A DNA stretch of 64,000 nt from Flavobacteriales bacterium (GCA_019694795.1 JAIBBF010000010.1:1-64000), one strand, 5' to 3'. Positions 15,764 to 25,623 are shown, counted from the stretch's first letter. Program-made: numbers and translations. Notes: generated by a model not told the origin, from the letters alone.

Positions 15764-16946
15764 AATTTCCTCCTTCCTCTTTTGCACTTGTATTCCGCTT
15801 TGCACGATTATGCTCTTCTTCTGATTCCTGCTCTACACTACGGCTAACGCTTAAGATCATGCCGAGCGATACACAGGTAAACCATGTTGATGTTCCTCCC
15901 ATTGAAATCAATGGCATATTCTGACCAGTAACAGGCATTATTTTCGTACATACTGCCATATTTACAAAGGCCATAAATACCAGATTAAGGCATAACCCCA
16001 GAACCAGTAATGAACCAAAATTGCTATCGCATTTAGAGGCAATGCGAATGGATCTGTACAATAAAATCAAATACATCATCAGCAATGCCACACCGCCCAA
16101 CATGCCGAATTCTTCAATGAAAGAAGCAAACACAAAGTCGGCATATGCTTCGGGGATAATGTGCTTCATTTGACCATTACCGGGTCCTTGTCCAAGCATT
16201 CCTCCATTGGCAACGGCCTGAAGTGCATTATTAATTTGCCATTGTTTTTTCGGGTCTTCGGAGGAGTGACTGGTAAAACGATTCATCCATGTTTCCAAAC
16301 GCGGTAGTAATTCAGGATTAGCTTTGGCCAGCAACAGCATCAATGCCATTGCAGCAACAGCACTTCCCACAATGGTTAAAATATGCCGCATTGGAACTTT
16401 TGCTAAAAAAAACATGATGAGTACAATTCCAAAAATTAAAACGGCTGTAGAAAGATTTTGCGTAATAATTAAACCGATAACCAAACCAACAGGAATCAGA
16501 ATGGGAACAATTCCCTCTCTGAAATCTTCAAATTTATCCTTGTTAATGGTGAGCATCCGCGCAACAAAAACAATCAGTACCACCTTCGCAAAGTCGGAAG
16601 TTTGAAACTTAATATTTAAAACAGGAATTTCCAGCCAGCGCTCTGCTGAGTTAATTTTTACTCCTGCCACCAATGTGACAAACAATAAAATCACACTCAC
16701 CCAAACCAAAATCTGCGATAGCTTGGAAAAATATTTAAAGTTGATATTGTGAACATAAAACATCATGACGAAACCGGTCACCACCATCATTACATGTTTA
16801 ATCAAAAAGGATTCCGTTCCTGTATCACTCGAACGAACAAGAATTGGTGTGAAGGAATAAACCGACACCAGCGATAGCAATGAAAGCAACAATGCAATCA
16901 TCCAGATCACTTTATCTCCCTTTAGATATGTAAATACAGCTCTCAA
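15750..16946 (-). CDS. ftsW: Septal peptidoglycan glycosyltransferase FtsW
   Basis: This 398-residue SEDS family protein has about ten membrane helices. SEDS proteins polymerise lipid II together with a class B PBP, here the FtsI at 21494. Landmarks are SAERWLEIPVLNIKFQTSDFAKVVLIVF, QNLSTAVLIFGIVL, GMLGQGPGNGQMKHIIPEAYADFVFASFIEEFG and TGQNMPLISMGGTS near the C-terminus. It starts 5 bases after the orphan MurD-like gene. The C-terminal tail is cytosolic and charged. Confidence 0.96.
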   Translation of the reverse strand: MRAVFTYLKGDKVIWMIALLLSLLSLVSVYSFTPILVRSSDTGTESFLIKHVMMVVTGFVMMFYVHNINFKYFSKLSQILVWVSVILLFVTLVAGVKINSAERWLEIPVLNIKFQTSDFAKVVLIVFVARMLTINKDKFEDFREGIVPILIPVGLVIGLIITQNLSTAVLIFGIVLIMFFLAKVPMRHILTIVGSAVAAMALMLLLAKANPELLPRLETWMNRFTSHSSEDPKKQWQINNALQAVANGGMLGQGPGNGQMKHIIPEAYADFVFASFIEEFGMLGGVALLMMYLILLYRSIRIASKCDSNFGSLLVLGLCLNLVFMAFVNMAVCTKIMPVTGQNMPLISMGGTSTWFTCVSLGMILSVSRSVEQESEEEHNRAKRNTSAKEEGGNYVVA

Positions 16947-16951
16947 GCGTT

Positions 16952-17440
16952 TTAATTATTCCAATTCGATTTAAAAGAATCACCACGGTGACGATAATCT
17001 TCAAACATTCCGAAACTGGCGCATCCGGGAGAGAACAACACAACATCTCCGGATTTCGACCATGATTTTGCTTTTGATACAGCTTCTGTCAGATTTGAAA
17101 CGTAATCGTAATTATCCACCACCTCAGACAATGAACGACGTATTTCTAAATCCTGCTCAACTCCGAAAACCACCAATGAAACAACTTTGTATTTCACAAG
17201 TGATGCGAGAATCGAATAATCCTCCGGAAAATCGGTAGTCTGTAAAATCAACACCACCGGTTTTTCGATTTGCATTAATGATTCATTCACCGAACGCAAA
17301 TCAGTTGCCTTAGAATCATTGATAGCTTCCACTCCATTGAAGCTTTCAATGTATTCCATGCGGTGTTCAATCAACGAAGGTCTTTCCCTCAATTGATCAA
17401 CAGAAACCGATAGCAATTCTTTATTTAGTTTGCTTTTCAT
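16952..17440 (-). CDS. Free-standing MurD C-terminal-domain paralogue
   Basis: This 162-residue protein aligns over nearly its whole length with the last third of the adjacent MurD. Shared landmarks are EHRME / EHRLE, INDSKAT, KPVVLILQTTDFPEDYSILASLVKYKV against the MurD equivalent, and the terminal SPGCASFGMFEDYRHRGDSFK against [21 protein letters not shown]. It lacks the UDP-binding N-domain and the ATP P-loop domain, so it cannot be a complete ligase. Residues that in MurD contact the D-Glu substrate (the Lys of NDSKAT, the Ser and Phe of SPxCASFxxF) are kept, which argues against random decay. It sits 9 bases after murD and 5 before ftsW, in frame with its own ATG. It may be a pseudo-ligase that binds substrate or scaffolds Mur enzymes; a decaying duplicate is the alternative. 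Confidence 0.85.
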   Translation of the reverse strand: MKSKLNKELLSVSVDQLRERPSLIEHRMEYIESFNGVEAINDSKATDLRSVNESLMQIEKPVVLILQTTDFPEDYSILASLVKYKVVSLVVFGVEQDLEIRRSLSEVVDNYDYVSNLTEAVSKAKSWSKSGDVVLFSPGCASFGMFEDYRHRGDSFKSNWNN

Positions 17441-17449
17441 ATCTGCAAA

Positions 17450-18793
17450 TTATAAAGCACGAACGGCGGATTTAAATTGGTGTCCGCGGTCTTCATAGTT
17501 TTCGAAAAGATCAAATGAAGCGCAACATGGCGACAACAATACCACCTGGTCTTTTTTCGCTAAACGATACCCAAGTGCAACTGCTTCCTCTGCCGTTTTT
17601 GCTTCAGCAATTTGCTCAACCATTCCGGAGAAGTGATTGATGATTTTGGAATTGTCGGTACCTAAACATACAATAGCTTGTACTTTTTGGCGAACCAATT
17701 CATCCAGCATCGCATAATCATTGCCTTTGTCAACGCCACCAACAATCCATACAATTGGTTTATTTACCGATTCCAAAGCATACCAGGTAGAATTTACATT
17801 GGTAGCTTTTGAGTCGTTAATAAACTCAATGCCATGAACGCGGGCAACGAATTCTAAACGGTGTTCAACATTCTGGAAATCCGACAAACATTCGCGGATG
17901 GTTTCCTTTCTGATTTCAAGCAGCTTTGCGGCAATACCGGAAGCCATTGAATTGTAAGCGTTGTGCTTACCCTGGAGTGCAAGGTCAAAAATTGACATAG
18001 ATAGTGTGGTGTTGTTGGTGGTTATATTGATTGTGTTTGTTTCGTAATCGGCATAAGCTCCTTCTTCTATTTTATGCTTAATAGAAATCGGATACTTATG
18101 AGCAGTAATCATTCGGTCTGCCATTTCTTTCATTGTAATTTCATCGTCGGCACAATAAATAAATGCGTCCTCCGATTGCTGATTTTGCAGAATTCTGAAT
18201 TTGGAATTCACATAATTCTGCAAATTATAATCGTAACGATCTAAATGATCCGGTGTGATATTGGTAAGAACCGCAATGTTGGCACGGAAGTCATACATAT
18301 TATCCAACTGGAATGACGACAACTCCAATACATAGTGGTCGTGATCTTTTTCCGCCACCTGCATTGCAAAGCTTTGTCCCACATTACCTGCCAATCCCAC
18401 ATTTAACCCTGCACGCTTTAAAATGTGATATGTCAGTAATGTAGTTGTCGTTTTTCCATTGCTGCCGGTAATACAAATCATTTTTGCATTGGTATAGCGT
18501 GATGCAAATTCTATTTCAGATAAAACCGGAATATTCTTTTCTTTTAATTTTTTTACGATGGGTGCTTTATCGGGAATTCCCGGACTCTTCACCACTTCAG
18601 TAGCATTTAAAATCAGTTCTTCACTGTGTTTTCCCTCTTCAAATGGCACAGAACGTTCCTGCATCATGGATTTATATTTTTCCTTGATGCTTCCCATATC
18701 GGAAACGAACACTTCAAATCCCTGCTTCATAGCAAGAATTGCTGTGCCTGTTCCGCTTTCTCCGGCGCCTAATATGACGAGTCTTTTTTTCAA
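17450..18793 (-). CDS. murD: UDP-MurNAc-L-Ala--D-Glu ligase MurD
   Basis: MurD adds D-Glu to UDP-MurNAc-L-Ala. The 447-residue protein has the N-domain motif [15 protein letters not shown], the P-loop [51 protein letters not shown] and [18 protein letters not shown] place the start at a TTG (18793) whose last two bases and following A form the mraY stop, giving a TTGA overlap and the expected N-terminus [11 protein letters not shown]. The next upstream ATG (18847) would add 18 unlikely residues inside mraY. A partial copy of its C-terminal domain follows downstream. Confidence 0.95.
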   Translation of the reverse strand: MKKRLVILGAGESGTGTAILAMKQGFEVFVSDMGSIKEKYKSMMQERSVPFEEGKHSEELILNATEVVKSPGIPDKAPIVKKLKEKNIPVLSEIEFASRYTNAKMICITGSNGKTTTTLLTYHILKRAGLNVGLAGNVGQSFAMQVAEKDHDHYVLELSSFQLDNMYDFRANIAVLTNITPDHLDRYDYNLQNYVNSKFRILQNQQSEDAFIYCADDEITMKEMADRMITAHKYPISIKHKIEEGAYADYETNTINITTNNTTLSMSIFDLALQGKHNAYNSMASGIAAKLLEIRKETIRECLSDFQNVEHRLEFVARVHGIEFINDSKATNVNSTWYALESVNKPIVWIVGGVDKGNDYAMLDELVRQKVQAIVCLGTDNSKIINHFSGMVEQIAEAKTAEEAVALGYRLAKKDQVVLLSPCCASFDLFENYEDRGHQFKSAVRAL

Positions 18794-20031
18794 CGAAGTT
18801 TCAGCGTTACAATTGAAATCACTGCCAGCATTATTCCTACAATCCAAAATCTGGCAACAATTTTAGATTCGTGCATTCCTTTTTTCTGGTAATGGTGGTG
18901 CAATGGCGACATCAGAAAAATTCTTCTTCCTTCTCCATATTTCTTTTTCGTGTATTTGAAGTAGGACACCTGCATCATCACCGATAAATTTTCGATAAGG
19001 AACACGCCACAGAAAATTGGAATAAGCAATTCTTTACGAATAGCAATGGAGAATACCGCAATGATTCCTCCCAATGCCAGCGAGCCGGTATCACCCATAA
19101 ATACCTGCGCAGGATAAGCGTTGTACCACAAAAATCCGATACAGGCTCCAACGAATGCAGCAATGAACACAACCAATTCTCCCGAGTCGGGGATGTACAT
19201 CAGGTTGAGATAATCAGCAAAAGCAAGGTTACCGGATAAGTACGCGAAAATGGCCAATACCGTTCCAATAATAGCAGAAGTACCAGTTGCTAATCCATCT
19301 AATCCGTCAGTAATATTTGCTCCATTCGAAACTGCAGTTACAATGACAATAACAATGACCACAAAAATCACCATGGTGAGGATGGACTCTTTCCCGGCGA
19401 TCCATGAATAATTGAATTCATTGTTTTTTACAAATGGGATAGTGGTTTTAAGTGAACGCGTCTCCTGCCATACGTAATTTCCGTCATCGCATGGAATAAT
19501 ATCGCCTTCACCGGCCACTACTTCATAGGTCTTGTCGGGATCAATCGCAACTTTTTCTTTAATCCGGACATCCTGATGAAAATACAGCGTAATACCTACA
19601 ATGAGTCCGATTCCGATCTGACCCATCACTTTAAATTTTCCTGCTAATCCTTTTTTATCCTTTTTAAATACCTTGATATAATCATCAATAAATCCAATTG
19701 TACCTAACCAGATGGTAGAGACAATCATCAAAATCACATAAATATTTTGAAGCTTAGAAAACAACAATGTTGGAATTAAAATGGCCATTAGAATAATGAT
19801 ACCACCCATTGTTGGTGTTCCCTTTTTCTCCATTTGTCCCTGTAATCCCAAATCACGAATGCTCTCTCCAACTTGTTTATAGCGGAGATATTCAATCAAT
19901 CGTTTTCCAAAGAGCATGGAAATGATCAGTGATGTAATAATAGCCATCGCTGCACGGAAGGAGATGTAATGAAACACCCCTGCTCCTGGAACATCAATTG
20001 AATCGAGATATTGAAATAAATAGTATAACAT
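18790..20031 (-). CDS. mraY: Phospho-MurNAc-pentapeptide transferase MraY
   Basis: MraY transfers phospho-MurNAc-pentapeptide to undecaprenyl phosphate, making lipid I. The 413-residue polytopic protein shows [13 protein letters not shown], the DD motif [41 protein letters not shown] and [11 protein letters not shown]. It is about 50 residues longer than E. coli MraY because of a periplasmic insertion at roughly 145-210 ([18 protein letters not shown] region), which is usual in Bacteroidetes. Its start overlaps the murE stop by one base, and its stop overlaps the murD TTG start. Confidence 0.97.
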   Translation of the reverse strand: MLYYLFQYLDSIDVPGAGVFHYISFRAAMAIITSLIISMLFGKRLIEYLRYKQVGESIRDLGLQGQMEKKGTPTMGGIIILMAILIPTLLFSKLQNIYVILMIVSTIWLGTIGFIDDYIKVFKKDKKGLAGKFKVMGQIGIGLIVGITLYFHQDVRIKEKVAIDPDKTYEVVAGEGDIIPCDDGNYVWQETRSLKTTIPFVKNNEFNYSWIAGKESILTMVIFVVIVIVIVTAVSNGANITDGLDGLATGTSAIIGTVLAIFAYLSGNLAFADYLNLMYIPDSGELVVFIAAFVGACIGFLWYNAYPAQVFMGDTGSLALGGIIAVFSIAIRKELLIPIFCGVFLIENLSVMMQVSYFKYTKKKYGEGRRIFLMSPLHHHYQKKGMHESKIVARFWIVGIMLAVISIVTLKLR

Positions 20032-21494
20032 CAGTGTCCGATTAGCTTAAAACTTTCCTGTACTTCTTCGAGATCATCGAAATGAAATTTTTCTCCTTTG
20101 ATCTCCTGGTATTTTTCGTGACCCTTACCTGCAATGAGAATAATATCGCCGCCTTCTGCCATCATACACGCTGCACGAATTGCTTCTCTTCTATTGGTAA
20201 GTGTCATTACTTTTTTCATCTGATCCGGCTCAACCCCTCCCATCATTTCACGAATGATTTGTTCCGGTTCTTCACTTCTTGGATTGTCGGATGTAATCAC
20301 TACTTTATCACTTAAATCGCAAGCGATAGCCGCCATTAAGGGACGTTTTCCTTTATCGCGATCTCCTCCGCAACCAACCACGGTAATTACCTTTTCATTT
20401 CCGGTACGGATATCTTTTATGGTATTCAAAACATTCTTTAATGCATCCGGAGTGTGAGCATAATCGACAATCGCCGTAATGTCGTTGGCAGATTTTAAAT
20501 ACTGAAATCTTCCTTCGGGTGGCGACAAGGTGCTGATTTGGGTAAGTACCGCCATTTCATCCTGACCAAGTAATCGAGCAACAGCATATACGGCAAGGAT
20601 GTTGTAAGCGTTAAAACTACCAATGAGTTTTGTCCACAAATCTTTACCATCAATATTTAATTGCAATCCGGAAAATTGATTTTCGATGACACGTGCTTTA
20701 TAATCGCACATCGTTTTAATTCCGTAGCTTCTGAGTTTTGCTTTGGAATTCTGAACCATTATTTCGCCGTGGTAATCATCTTTATTCACCAAAGCAAAAG
20801 ATGAATCCGATAATTGATCAAAAAATCCTTTTTTCGCTTTCAGGTATTCATCAAAGGTTCCATGGTAGTCGAGATGATCATGCGTAATATTCGTAAACAC
20901 CGCACCGGTAAAATGCACGCCGGAAATTCGTTTTTGATGTACGGCATGCGAGCTCACTTCCATAAAACAATACGTACAACCTGCATCCACCATATCGCGC
21001 AACAAACCATTTAATTCAATGGCATTCGGAGTAGTATGGGTGGAAGGAACTACTTCATTGTGAATGCGGTTCACTACGGTGGAAAGCAATCCGGTTCGAT
21101 ACCCCAATCGCTTAAACAATGAATACAACAAGGTTACTGTGGTTGTTTTTCCATTGGTACCAGTTACACCCACCAATTTTAATTGTTCGCTGGGATGATC
21201 ATAGAAATTGGATGCCATTACCCCTAGCGCAGCATTCGGATCACTTACTTTAACGTAGGTAACATGTGGATGCAGCGTAGCCGGAATATTCTCGCACACG
21301 ATGCAATCTGCACCAAGTTCAACTGCTTTTGCAATGAAATCGTGACCATCCATTGCACTTCCCTTAATGGCAACAAACATCCAGTTGGGGCGTACCTTTC
21401 TCGAGTCGAGGGTTAATCCTTCAACGGCAATATTGGTTGAACCATGCACCTCAACGATGCGCACACTATACAATATGTCGCGTAATAATTTCAT
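20031..21494 (-). CDS. murE: UDP-MurNAc-tripeptide ligase MurE (meso-DAP type)
   Basis: MurE adds the third stem amino acid. The 487-residue protein has the P-loop [30 protein letters not shown], the carbamylated-lysine segment and the C-domain specificity motif DNPR (SDNPRSEEP). DNPR is the signature of enzymes that use meso-diaminopimelate rather than lysine, so the peptidoglycan of this organism is predicted to be the DAP type. One-base overlaps join it to ftsI upstream and mraY downstream. Confidence 0.97.
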   Translation of the reverse strand: MKLLRDILYSVRIVEVHGSTNIAVEGLTLDSRKVRPNWMFVAIKGSAMDGHDFIAKAVELGADCIVCENIPATLHPHVTYVKVSDPNAALGVMASNFYDHPSEQLKLVGVTGTNGKTTTVTLLYSLFKRLGYRTGLLSTVVNRIHNEVVPSTHTTPNAIELNGLLRDMVDAGCTYCFMEVSSHAVHQKRISGVHFTGAVFTNITHDHLDYHGTFDEYLKAKKGFFDQLSDSSFALVNKDDYHGEIMVQNSKAKLRSYGIKTMCDYKARVIENQFSGLQLNIDGKDLWTKLIGSFNAYNILAVYAVARLLGQDEMAVLTQISTLSPPEGRFQYLKSANDITAIVDYAHTPDALKNVLNTIKDIRTGNEKVITVVGCGGDRDKGKRPLMAAIACDLSDKVVITSDNPRSEEPEQIIREMMGGVEPDQMKKVMTLTNRREAIRAACMMAEGGDIILIAGKGHEKYQEIKGEKFHFDDLEEVQESFKLIGH

Positions 21495-23617
21495 TACATC
21501 AATTCAATAAGAATTTCTTGTCCCTTAGCAATGCGCTGTCCTTCCGGAATCGATTGACGTTTCACTCTGCCGCTTCCTTTCACTTTAACCATCAAACCTT
21601 TATTCTCCAGAATAAAAAGTGCATCTTTTAATCCCATTCCAATTACACCCGGAACAGTGTTGTCGTCGTAATTCCTTTTTTCTAAAACCAATTTTCTGCT
21701 TTCGCTTATAACAGGTTTTACCCACTCTGCTCCAACATCGGTTGAACGGGAGGAGATATTGAGTTCATCAAAAACTTTTTTCAAATCAGACTGTTTACCG
21801 CTCTTCACCGAAGGCGTTTCAAGTGATGCCATCAATTGAAAAACTTTACGTTCATGAATATCCAGCGATCGTGAATAAAGTTTGTCGGCGATTTCCTTGA
21901 ATACATTTCCGGCCACGGCATTTCCGTAATAACCGGTTAGTACATTCGGTTCCATTACCCAAACGATGCACGAATACCTGGGCTCATCAGCAGGAAAATA
22001 TCCGGCAAATGAGGCGAGGTATTTTTCTTTATTATAAGCTCCTTTTGTATGAATCTGAGCTGTTCCTGTTTTACCTGCAATTTTAAAACTGGAAGCTTTT
22101 AAATTTTGCGCCGTACCCGTATCAACAACACCTTCCAGCATCGGACGAATCATGCCCAGGGTTTTGTCGCTGCAGATTTTTTCTTTGATCACAATCGGCT
22201 CAAACTTTTTAATTACTCTACCATTACGTTTTACTTCTTTTACAAATTGTGGTTTTACCATTTTTCCATTGTTGGCAATGGCATTGTAAAAGGTAAGAAT
22301 GTGAATTGGTGCTAATCTTACTTCATAACCGATGGCCATCTGAGGCAAGGTTACGCCCGACCAATCTTTTTTATTTGAAGGATCTTTTAAATAAGGTTTT
22401 GCTTCACCGGTGATATCGAGTCCTAATAATTCACCGATCCCTAATTCTTTTAATCCTTGTACATATTGTTTTGGATTGGCAGAATAACTTTCAAAAATGG
22501 GACGAGAACAACCGATGTTGGATGAAACTTCCAATGCATGCTGTATAGTGATGGTGCCATGCGGTTTGGTGTCCTTCATTTTTAAATTGTAATAGGAATA
22601 TTCACCATTACCGGTGCGGACAGAATCGGTTGGACGAAACTTTCCGTCTTCCAATCCCACCATGAGTGAGGCTGTTTTAAACGTAGAGCCGGGTTCAATG
22701 GCTGTTCCTATGGCATGGTTGAAATATTCATAATATTCTCCATCGCTGCCAATCGATAAATTGGCCATGGCTTTTATCATTCCTGTTTCCACCTCCATCA
22801 ATACAACACATCCCGCTTTTGCTTCGTACTTTTTCAACTGATCCATTAATGCATTTTCTGCTACGTCTTGAATGTTGATGTCGATAGAAGTATACACATC
22901 CGAACCATCTTCGGGATTGATTTCATAATTATCGGAAACAGGTCTCCACTGAAATCCGACTTTTTTCATCAGCTGTTTTCCATTAATACCACTTAGCTCT
23001 TTACTAAATGCACCTTCTAATCCAACGCGCGAAATGTATTCCGGATTATTGGGATCGGGACGCTCATAGCCGATGAGACGGGCTGCGAGTAATCCAAATG
23101 GACGGCTACGTTTGTTCTCTTTAATAACAATCATTCCGCCCTTGTTTTTCCCCAATTTGAAAATGGGAAACTTCTTCATTTTTTGAAGCTCCGGATGTTT
23201 TACTTTGGCACGGATTAAGAAATAGCGATTCGTATCCTTGCGGGCTTCTACCAGCGATAAATAATATTGGTCTTTTGTTTTTTCCGGAAAGAGTTTTGCT
23301 AATTCATAAGAGAGAGAATCAACATTATCATAAAAAATCTCATCGCTTAATCCATCTGCTCCCATATCCATTCTTACTTCGTAAACAGGAATGGAAGTAG
23401 CGAGCAAACTACCATTATCGGAATAAATATTTCCGCGCACAGCTTCAATGGTGCGGAGATCGGTGAGCTGATTTTCGGGCTGACCAATAACCGCAACTGT
23501 ATCCACCTGAATCCGGAAGACTTTCACAAGAACAACCAGGCCAAAAATGCACAAGGTGAAATACACCAGATACATTCTGCGCAGCATATCCTTTTTATCT
23601 TTCGACTTCTCTTGCAC
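21494..23617 (-). CDS. ftsI: Class B penicillin-binding protein FtsI with PASTA domain
   Basis: This is the septal transpeptidase that cross-links peptidoglycan together with FtsW. The 707-residue protein has an N-terminal membrane helix (about 15-35), the PBP dimerisation domain, and the transpeptidase motifs SxxK (EPGSTFK, near 305), SSN (EVSSNIG) and KTGTAQ. One C-terminal PASTA domain (VPGVIGMGLKDALFILENKGLMVKVKGSGRV) ends the protein, as in many Bacteroidetes FtsI/Spo5D-type proteins. The start is a GTG at 23617, 2 bases after ftsL; an internal ATG at residue 11 is the alternative. Confidence 0.96.
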   Translation of the reverse strand: MQEKSKDKKDMLRRMYLVYFTLCIFGLVVLVKVFRIQVDTVAVIGQPENQLTDLRTIEAVRGNIYSDNGSLLATSIPVYEVRMDMGADGLSDEIFYDNVDSLSYELAKLFPEKTKDQYYLSLVEARKDTNRYFLIRAKVKHPELQKMKKFPIFKLGKNKGGMIVIKENKRSRPFGLLAARLIGYERPDPNNPEYISRVGLEGAFSKELSGINGKQLMKKVGFQWRPVSDNYEINPEDGSDVYTSIDINIQDVAENALMDQLKKYEAKAGCVVLMEVETGMIKAMANLSIGSDGEYYEYFNHAIGTAIEPGSTFKTASLMVGLEDGKFRPTDSVRTGNGEYSYYNLKMKDTKPHGTITIQHALEVSSNIGCSRPIFESYSANPKQYVQGLKELGIGELLGLDITGEAKPYLKDPSNKKDWSGVTLPQMAIGYEVRLAPIHILTFYNAIANNGKMVKPQFVKEVKRNGRVIKKFEPIVIKEKICSDKTLGMIRPMLEGVVDTGTAQNLKASSFKIAGKTGTAQIHTKGAYNKEKYLASFAGYFPADEPRYSCIVWVMEPNVLTGYYGNAVAGNVFKEIADKLYSRSLDIHERKVFQLMASLETPSVKSGKQSDLKKVFDELNISSRSTDVGAEWVKPVISESRKLVLEKRNYDDNTVPGVIGMGLKDALFILENKGLMVKVKGSGRVKRQSIPEGQRIAKGQEILIELM

Positions 23618-23619
23618 GA

Positions 23620-24021
23620 TTAATACATTTTTTCTTTTTGATACCGCTTCACCAAAATCACTTTCGGTGGTTCATCTTTCATTTCATATAACCCCATGGA
23701 AGCCGTTGAATCTGCAATTTGAGATTGACGGCTTACCAAATTCAATTCTGTTTTAACACTGATATATTCCGAATTCAATTCCACCAACTCCGATTCAATC
23801 TTTTCAATCCTTCTGGAATTTTTATCCGTTGTATATCCCATTCCGATATAAAACAGCATTAGCGCAGTGAGAAAAAATATGTAAGGCAGGTTATCTACCA
23901 CATAATCTCTCGTCAGCACATTTCCATTAAGAACATCACGAAAAGAGCGAGCTACTTTATTCGCTTTTTTCTTTTCCGCTTTCTTTTCGGCCTTTACTGT
24001 TTTATATGTGTTATTCTTCAT
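23620..24021 (-). CDS. ftsL: FtsL-like cell division protein
   Basis: The 133-residue protein has a lysine-rich cytosolic N-terminus, one membrane helix (about 47-65, IFFLTALMLFYIGMGY) and a short periplasmic coiled coil (RRIEKIESELVELNSEYISVKTEL). That architecture and its place between rsmH and ftsI identify it as the FtsL equivalent, part of the FtsQLB subcomplex that activates FtsWI. Primary sequence is poorly conserved in this family. It abuts rsmH with no gap. Confidence 0.85.
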   Translation of the reverse strand: MKNNTYKTVKAEKKAEKKKANKVARSFRDVLNGNVLTRDYVVDNLPYIFFLTALMLFYIGMGYTTDKNSRRIEKIESELVELNSEYISVKTELNLVSRQSQIADSTASMGLYEMKDEPPKVILVKRYQKEKMY

Positions 24022-24936
24022 TTATTTTTTTTCTGCAATCCGGAGTTTTGCACTTCGTGATCGCGGGTTTTGTTCTATTTCTGCTTCGTCGGGCACCAAC
24101 GGTTTTTTTGTTAAATCGGTGAACGGTGTAATGGGTACTCCGAAAAAATCTTTTTCTATTTCTCCACTCAGGTTTCCCGATCGCATAAAATTTTTCACTA
24201 AGCGGTCTTCGAGCGAGTGATAGGAAATCACAACAAGTCTTCCGCCTGGTGAAAGCACTTTAAGACTTTGTTGCAGGAAATCGCGCAAAACCGACATTTC
24301 ATCATTTACCTCAATGCGAATCGCCTGAAAAATTTTTGCCTGGTATTGCTTTTCTTTTTTTCGCGGTGCAACGCGGTCAATGATCTGCAATAATTCTCCC
24401 GTGGTAGAAATGGCTTTTTGTTTTCTTGCTTCCCCAATGAAATAGGCTAGTTTTCCGGCATTCTCCGCTTCACCGTATTCGCGAAAAATAATTTTCAACT
24501 TTTCGGTTTCATAGGAATTGATAACATCGAAAGCACTCAGGGGCGATTGCTGATCCATTCGCATATCGAGTGGCGCTTCATAGCGAAGTGAAAATCCACG
24601 CTCGGCATCATCGAACTGATGAGAAGAAACACCCAGATCTGCAAGAATTCCATTTACGTTTTCAATTCCATCCATTGCTAATGCAGATTGGAGATTGGAG
24701 AAATTGGTGGGATAAAACCGAAAACGGGAATCGTTAATCAGATTGTTCTTCGCATCCGAATCCTGATCGAATGCACAGAGCGTTCCATTATCGAGATGCG
24801 ATAAAATTTCACGCGAGTGTCCGCCACCTCCAAAGGTGACATCCACATAAATTCCTGAGGGTTGAATGTTGAGCCCTTTAACAGCAGCATGTAAAAGAAC
24901 AGGGATGTGATAGCTGTTACTGGTCATTTTCTTCAT
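24022..24936 (-). CDS. rsmH: 16S rRNA (cytosine(1402)-N4)-methyltransferase RsmH
   Basis: RsmH methylates N4 of C1402 in the ribosomal P site using SAM. The protein of 304 residues carries HIPVLLHAAVKGL, the SAM-binding YVDVTFGGGGHSREIL, ILADLGVSSHQFDDAERGFSLR, APLDMRMD and VISYHSLEDRLVKNF, all diagnostic. It overlaps mraZ by 20 bases; an internal ATG at 24927 would reduce this to 11. mraZ-rsmH-ftsL is the normal order at the head of the cluster. Confidence 0.96.
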   Translation of the reverse strand: MKKMTSNSYHIPVLLHAAVKGLNIQPSGIYVDVTFGGGGHSREILSHLDNGTLCAFDQDSDAKNNLINDSRFRFYPTNFSNLQSALAMDGIENVNGILADLGVSSHQFDDAERGFSLRYEAPLDMRMDQQSPLSAFDVINSYETEKLKIIFREYGEAENAGKLAYFIGEARKQKAISTTGELLQIIDRVAPRKKEKQYQAKIFQAIRIEVNDEMSVLRDFLQQSLKVLSPGGRLVVISYHSLEDRLVKNFMRSGNLSGEIEKDFFGVPITPFTDLTKKPLVPDEAEIEQNPRSRSAKLRIAEKK

Positions 24937-25384
24937 CCAGATTGCCTAAGAGTTCTTCAGCAAGCTGGGAGAAGTCTGCCAGACCTTCCTTCATCTCCTG
25001 TTCATACCTCGACTTGTCCCACAGTTCAATGCGATCAAAAGCCCCCACAACCATGAGGTCTTTCTTGATCCCAGCGTACTGCATGAGACTTTGAGGTAAA
25101 AGGATTCGTCCACTGGAATCGATCGTAACCGGAATCGCTCCATTGCGGAATTGTCGAAGTAAGCGCCGACCCTTCTCGGTAAAACCGTTGACTTTCCCGC
25201 TTACGCGTGTCATCAGTTTTTCCCACTCTTTCATTGGGTACAAATTGAGGTGCGACTCAAACCCCCGATTCACGACAAATGTTTCGTGATCAGCCGGATC
25301 GAGCTGCTTCTTAACGCCAGAGGGAAGCGCAAAACGCCCCTTGTCATCAAGCCTGCAATCATATTCTCCAATGAATCCTGCCAT
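24917..25384 (-). CDS. mraZ: Transcriptional regulator MraZ
   Basis: MraZ is a SpoVT/AbrB-fold DNA-binding ring protein that represses its own operon by binding tandem TGGGN repeats. The 155-residue protein has two copies of the fold: GEYDCRLDDKGRFALPSGVK near the N-terminus and NGAIPVTIDSSGRILLPQSLM in the second half. I take the ATG at 25384 (MAGFIGEYDCRLD, the family N-terminus) over one five codons upstream. Three 10-bp-spaced repeats lie 40-65 bases upstream and an exact -7 element lies further out, so self-regulation is strongly suggested. Confidence 0.95.
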   Translation of the reverse strand: MAGFIGEYDCRLDDKGRFALPSGVKKQLDPADHETFVVNRGFESHLNLYPMKEWEKLMTRVSGKVNGFTEKGRRLLRQFRNGAIPVTIDSSGRILLPQSLMQYAGIKKDLMVVGAFDRIELWDKSRYEQEMKEGLADFSQLAEELLGNLDEENDQ

Positions 25385-25422
25385 AATAGCTTTCACCAAT
25401 AAGGTGCTAAGTTAATTATTGT

Positions 25423-25450
25423 CTCCCACTTTGTGCCACTTACTCCCACA
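25423..25450 (-). promoter_or_regulatory. MraZ-binding repeats upstream of mraZ
   Basis: On the minus strand TGGGA, TGGCA and TGGGA occur at exact 10-bp steps (cores at 25445-25448, 25435-25438 and 25425-25428). E. coli and Mycoplasma MraZ bind TGGGN repeats at this spacing. Here they lie between the -7 element and the mraZ start. Confidence 0.8.
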
Positions 25451-25481
25451 ATGTTGATAAATTTCTACGTGGACTGTTATT

Positions 25482-25489
25482 CAAAGTTA
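25482..25489 (-). promoter_or_regulatory. -7 promoter element of mraZ (TAACTTTG)
   Basis: This is an exact TAnnTTTG on the minus strand, about 100 bases upstream of the mraZ start. The leader that follows contains the MraZ repeats, as expected for a repressor acting just downstream of transcription start. Confidence 0.55.
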
Positions 25490-25531
25490 CAAAAATCTTT
25501 GAAAACACCAATAAAATCAAGCTTTTTATGA

Positions 25532-25550
25532 GGTGGGAGAAAGTGGGGGT
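25532..25550 (+). promoter_or_regulatory. Second MraZ-type repeat pair, opposite orientation
   Basis: GTGGGAGAAA and GTGGGGGTAA place TGGG at 25534 and 25544, a 10-bp step, on the plus strand. They face the divergent hydrolase-engB genes and lie 74 bases upstream of that promoter's -7 element. MraZ could bind here to act on either side. Confidence 0.6.
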
Positions 25551-25623
25551 AATTAACAATTCAAATCCACATTCCCTTGTTGATACATCCCCTTACAAAA
25601 GCCTTTATTTTCGGGCTTTTTAT

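Noticed and set aside
16952-17440. Frameshifted or truncated end of murD caused by an assembly error
   Set aside because: The adjacent murD already has a complete C-terminal domain with its own stop, and the two copies have diverged considerably, so this is a separate paralogue.
25597-25620. Small hairpin followed by T in front of the hydrolase promoter, read as a terminator
   Set aside because: No plus-strand gene lies upstream to be terminated, and the 7-bp stem with a 10-base loop is weak. I mention it only within the promoter entry.
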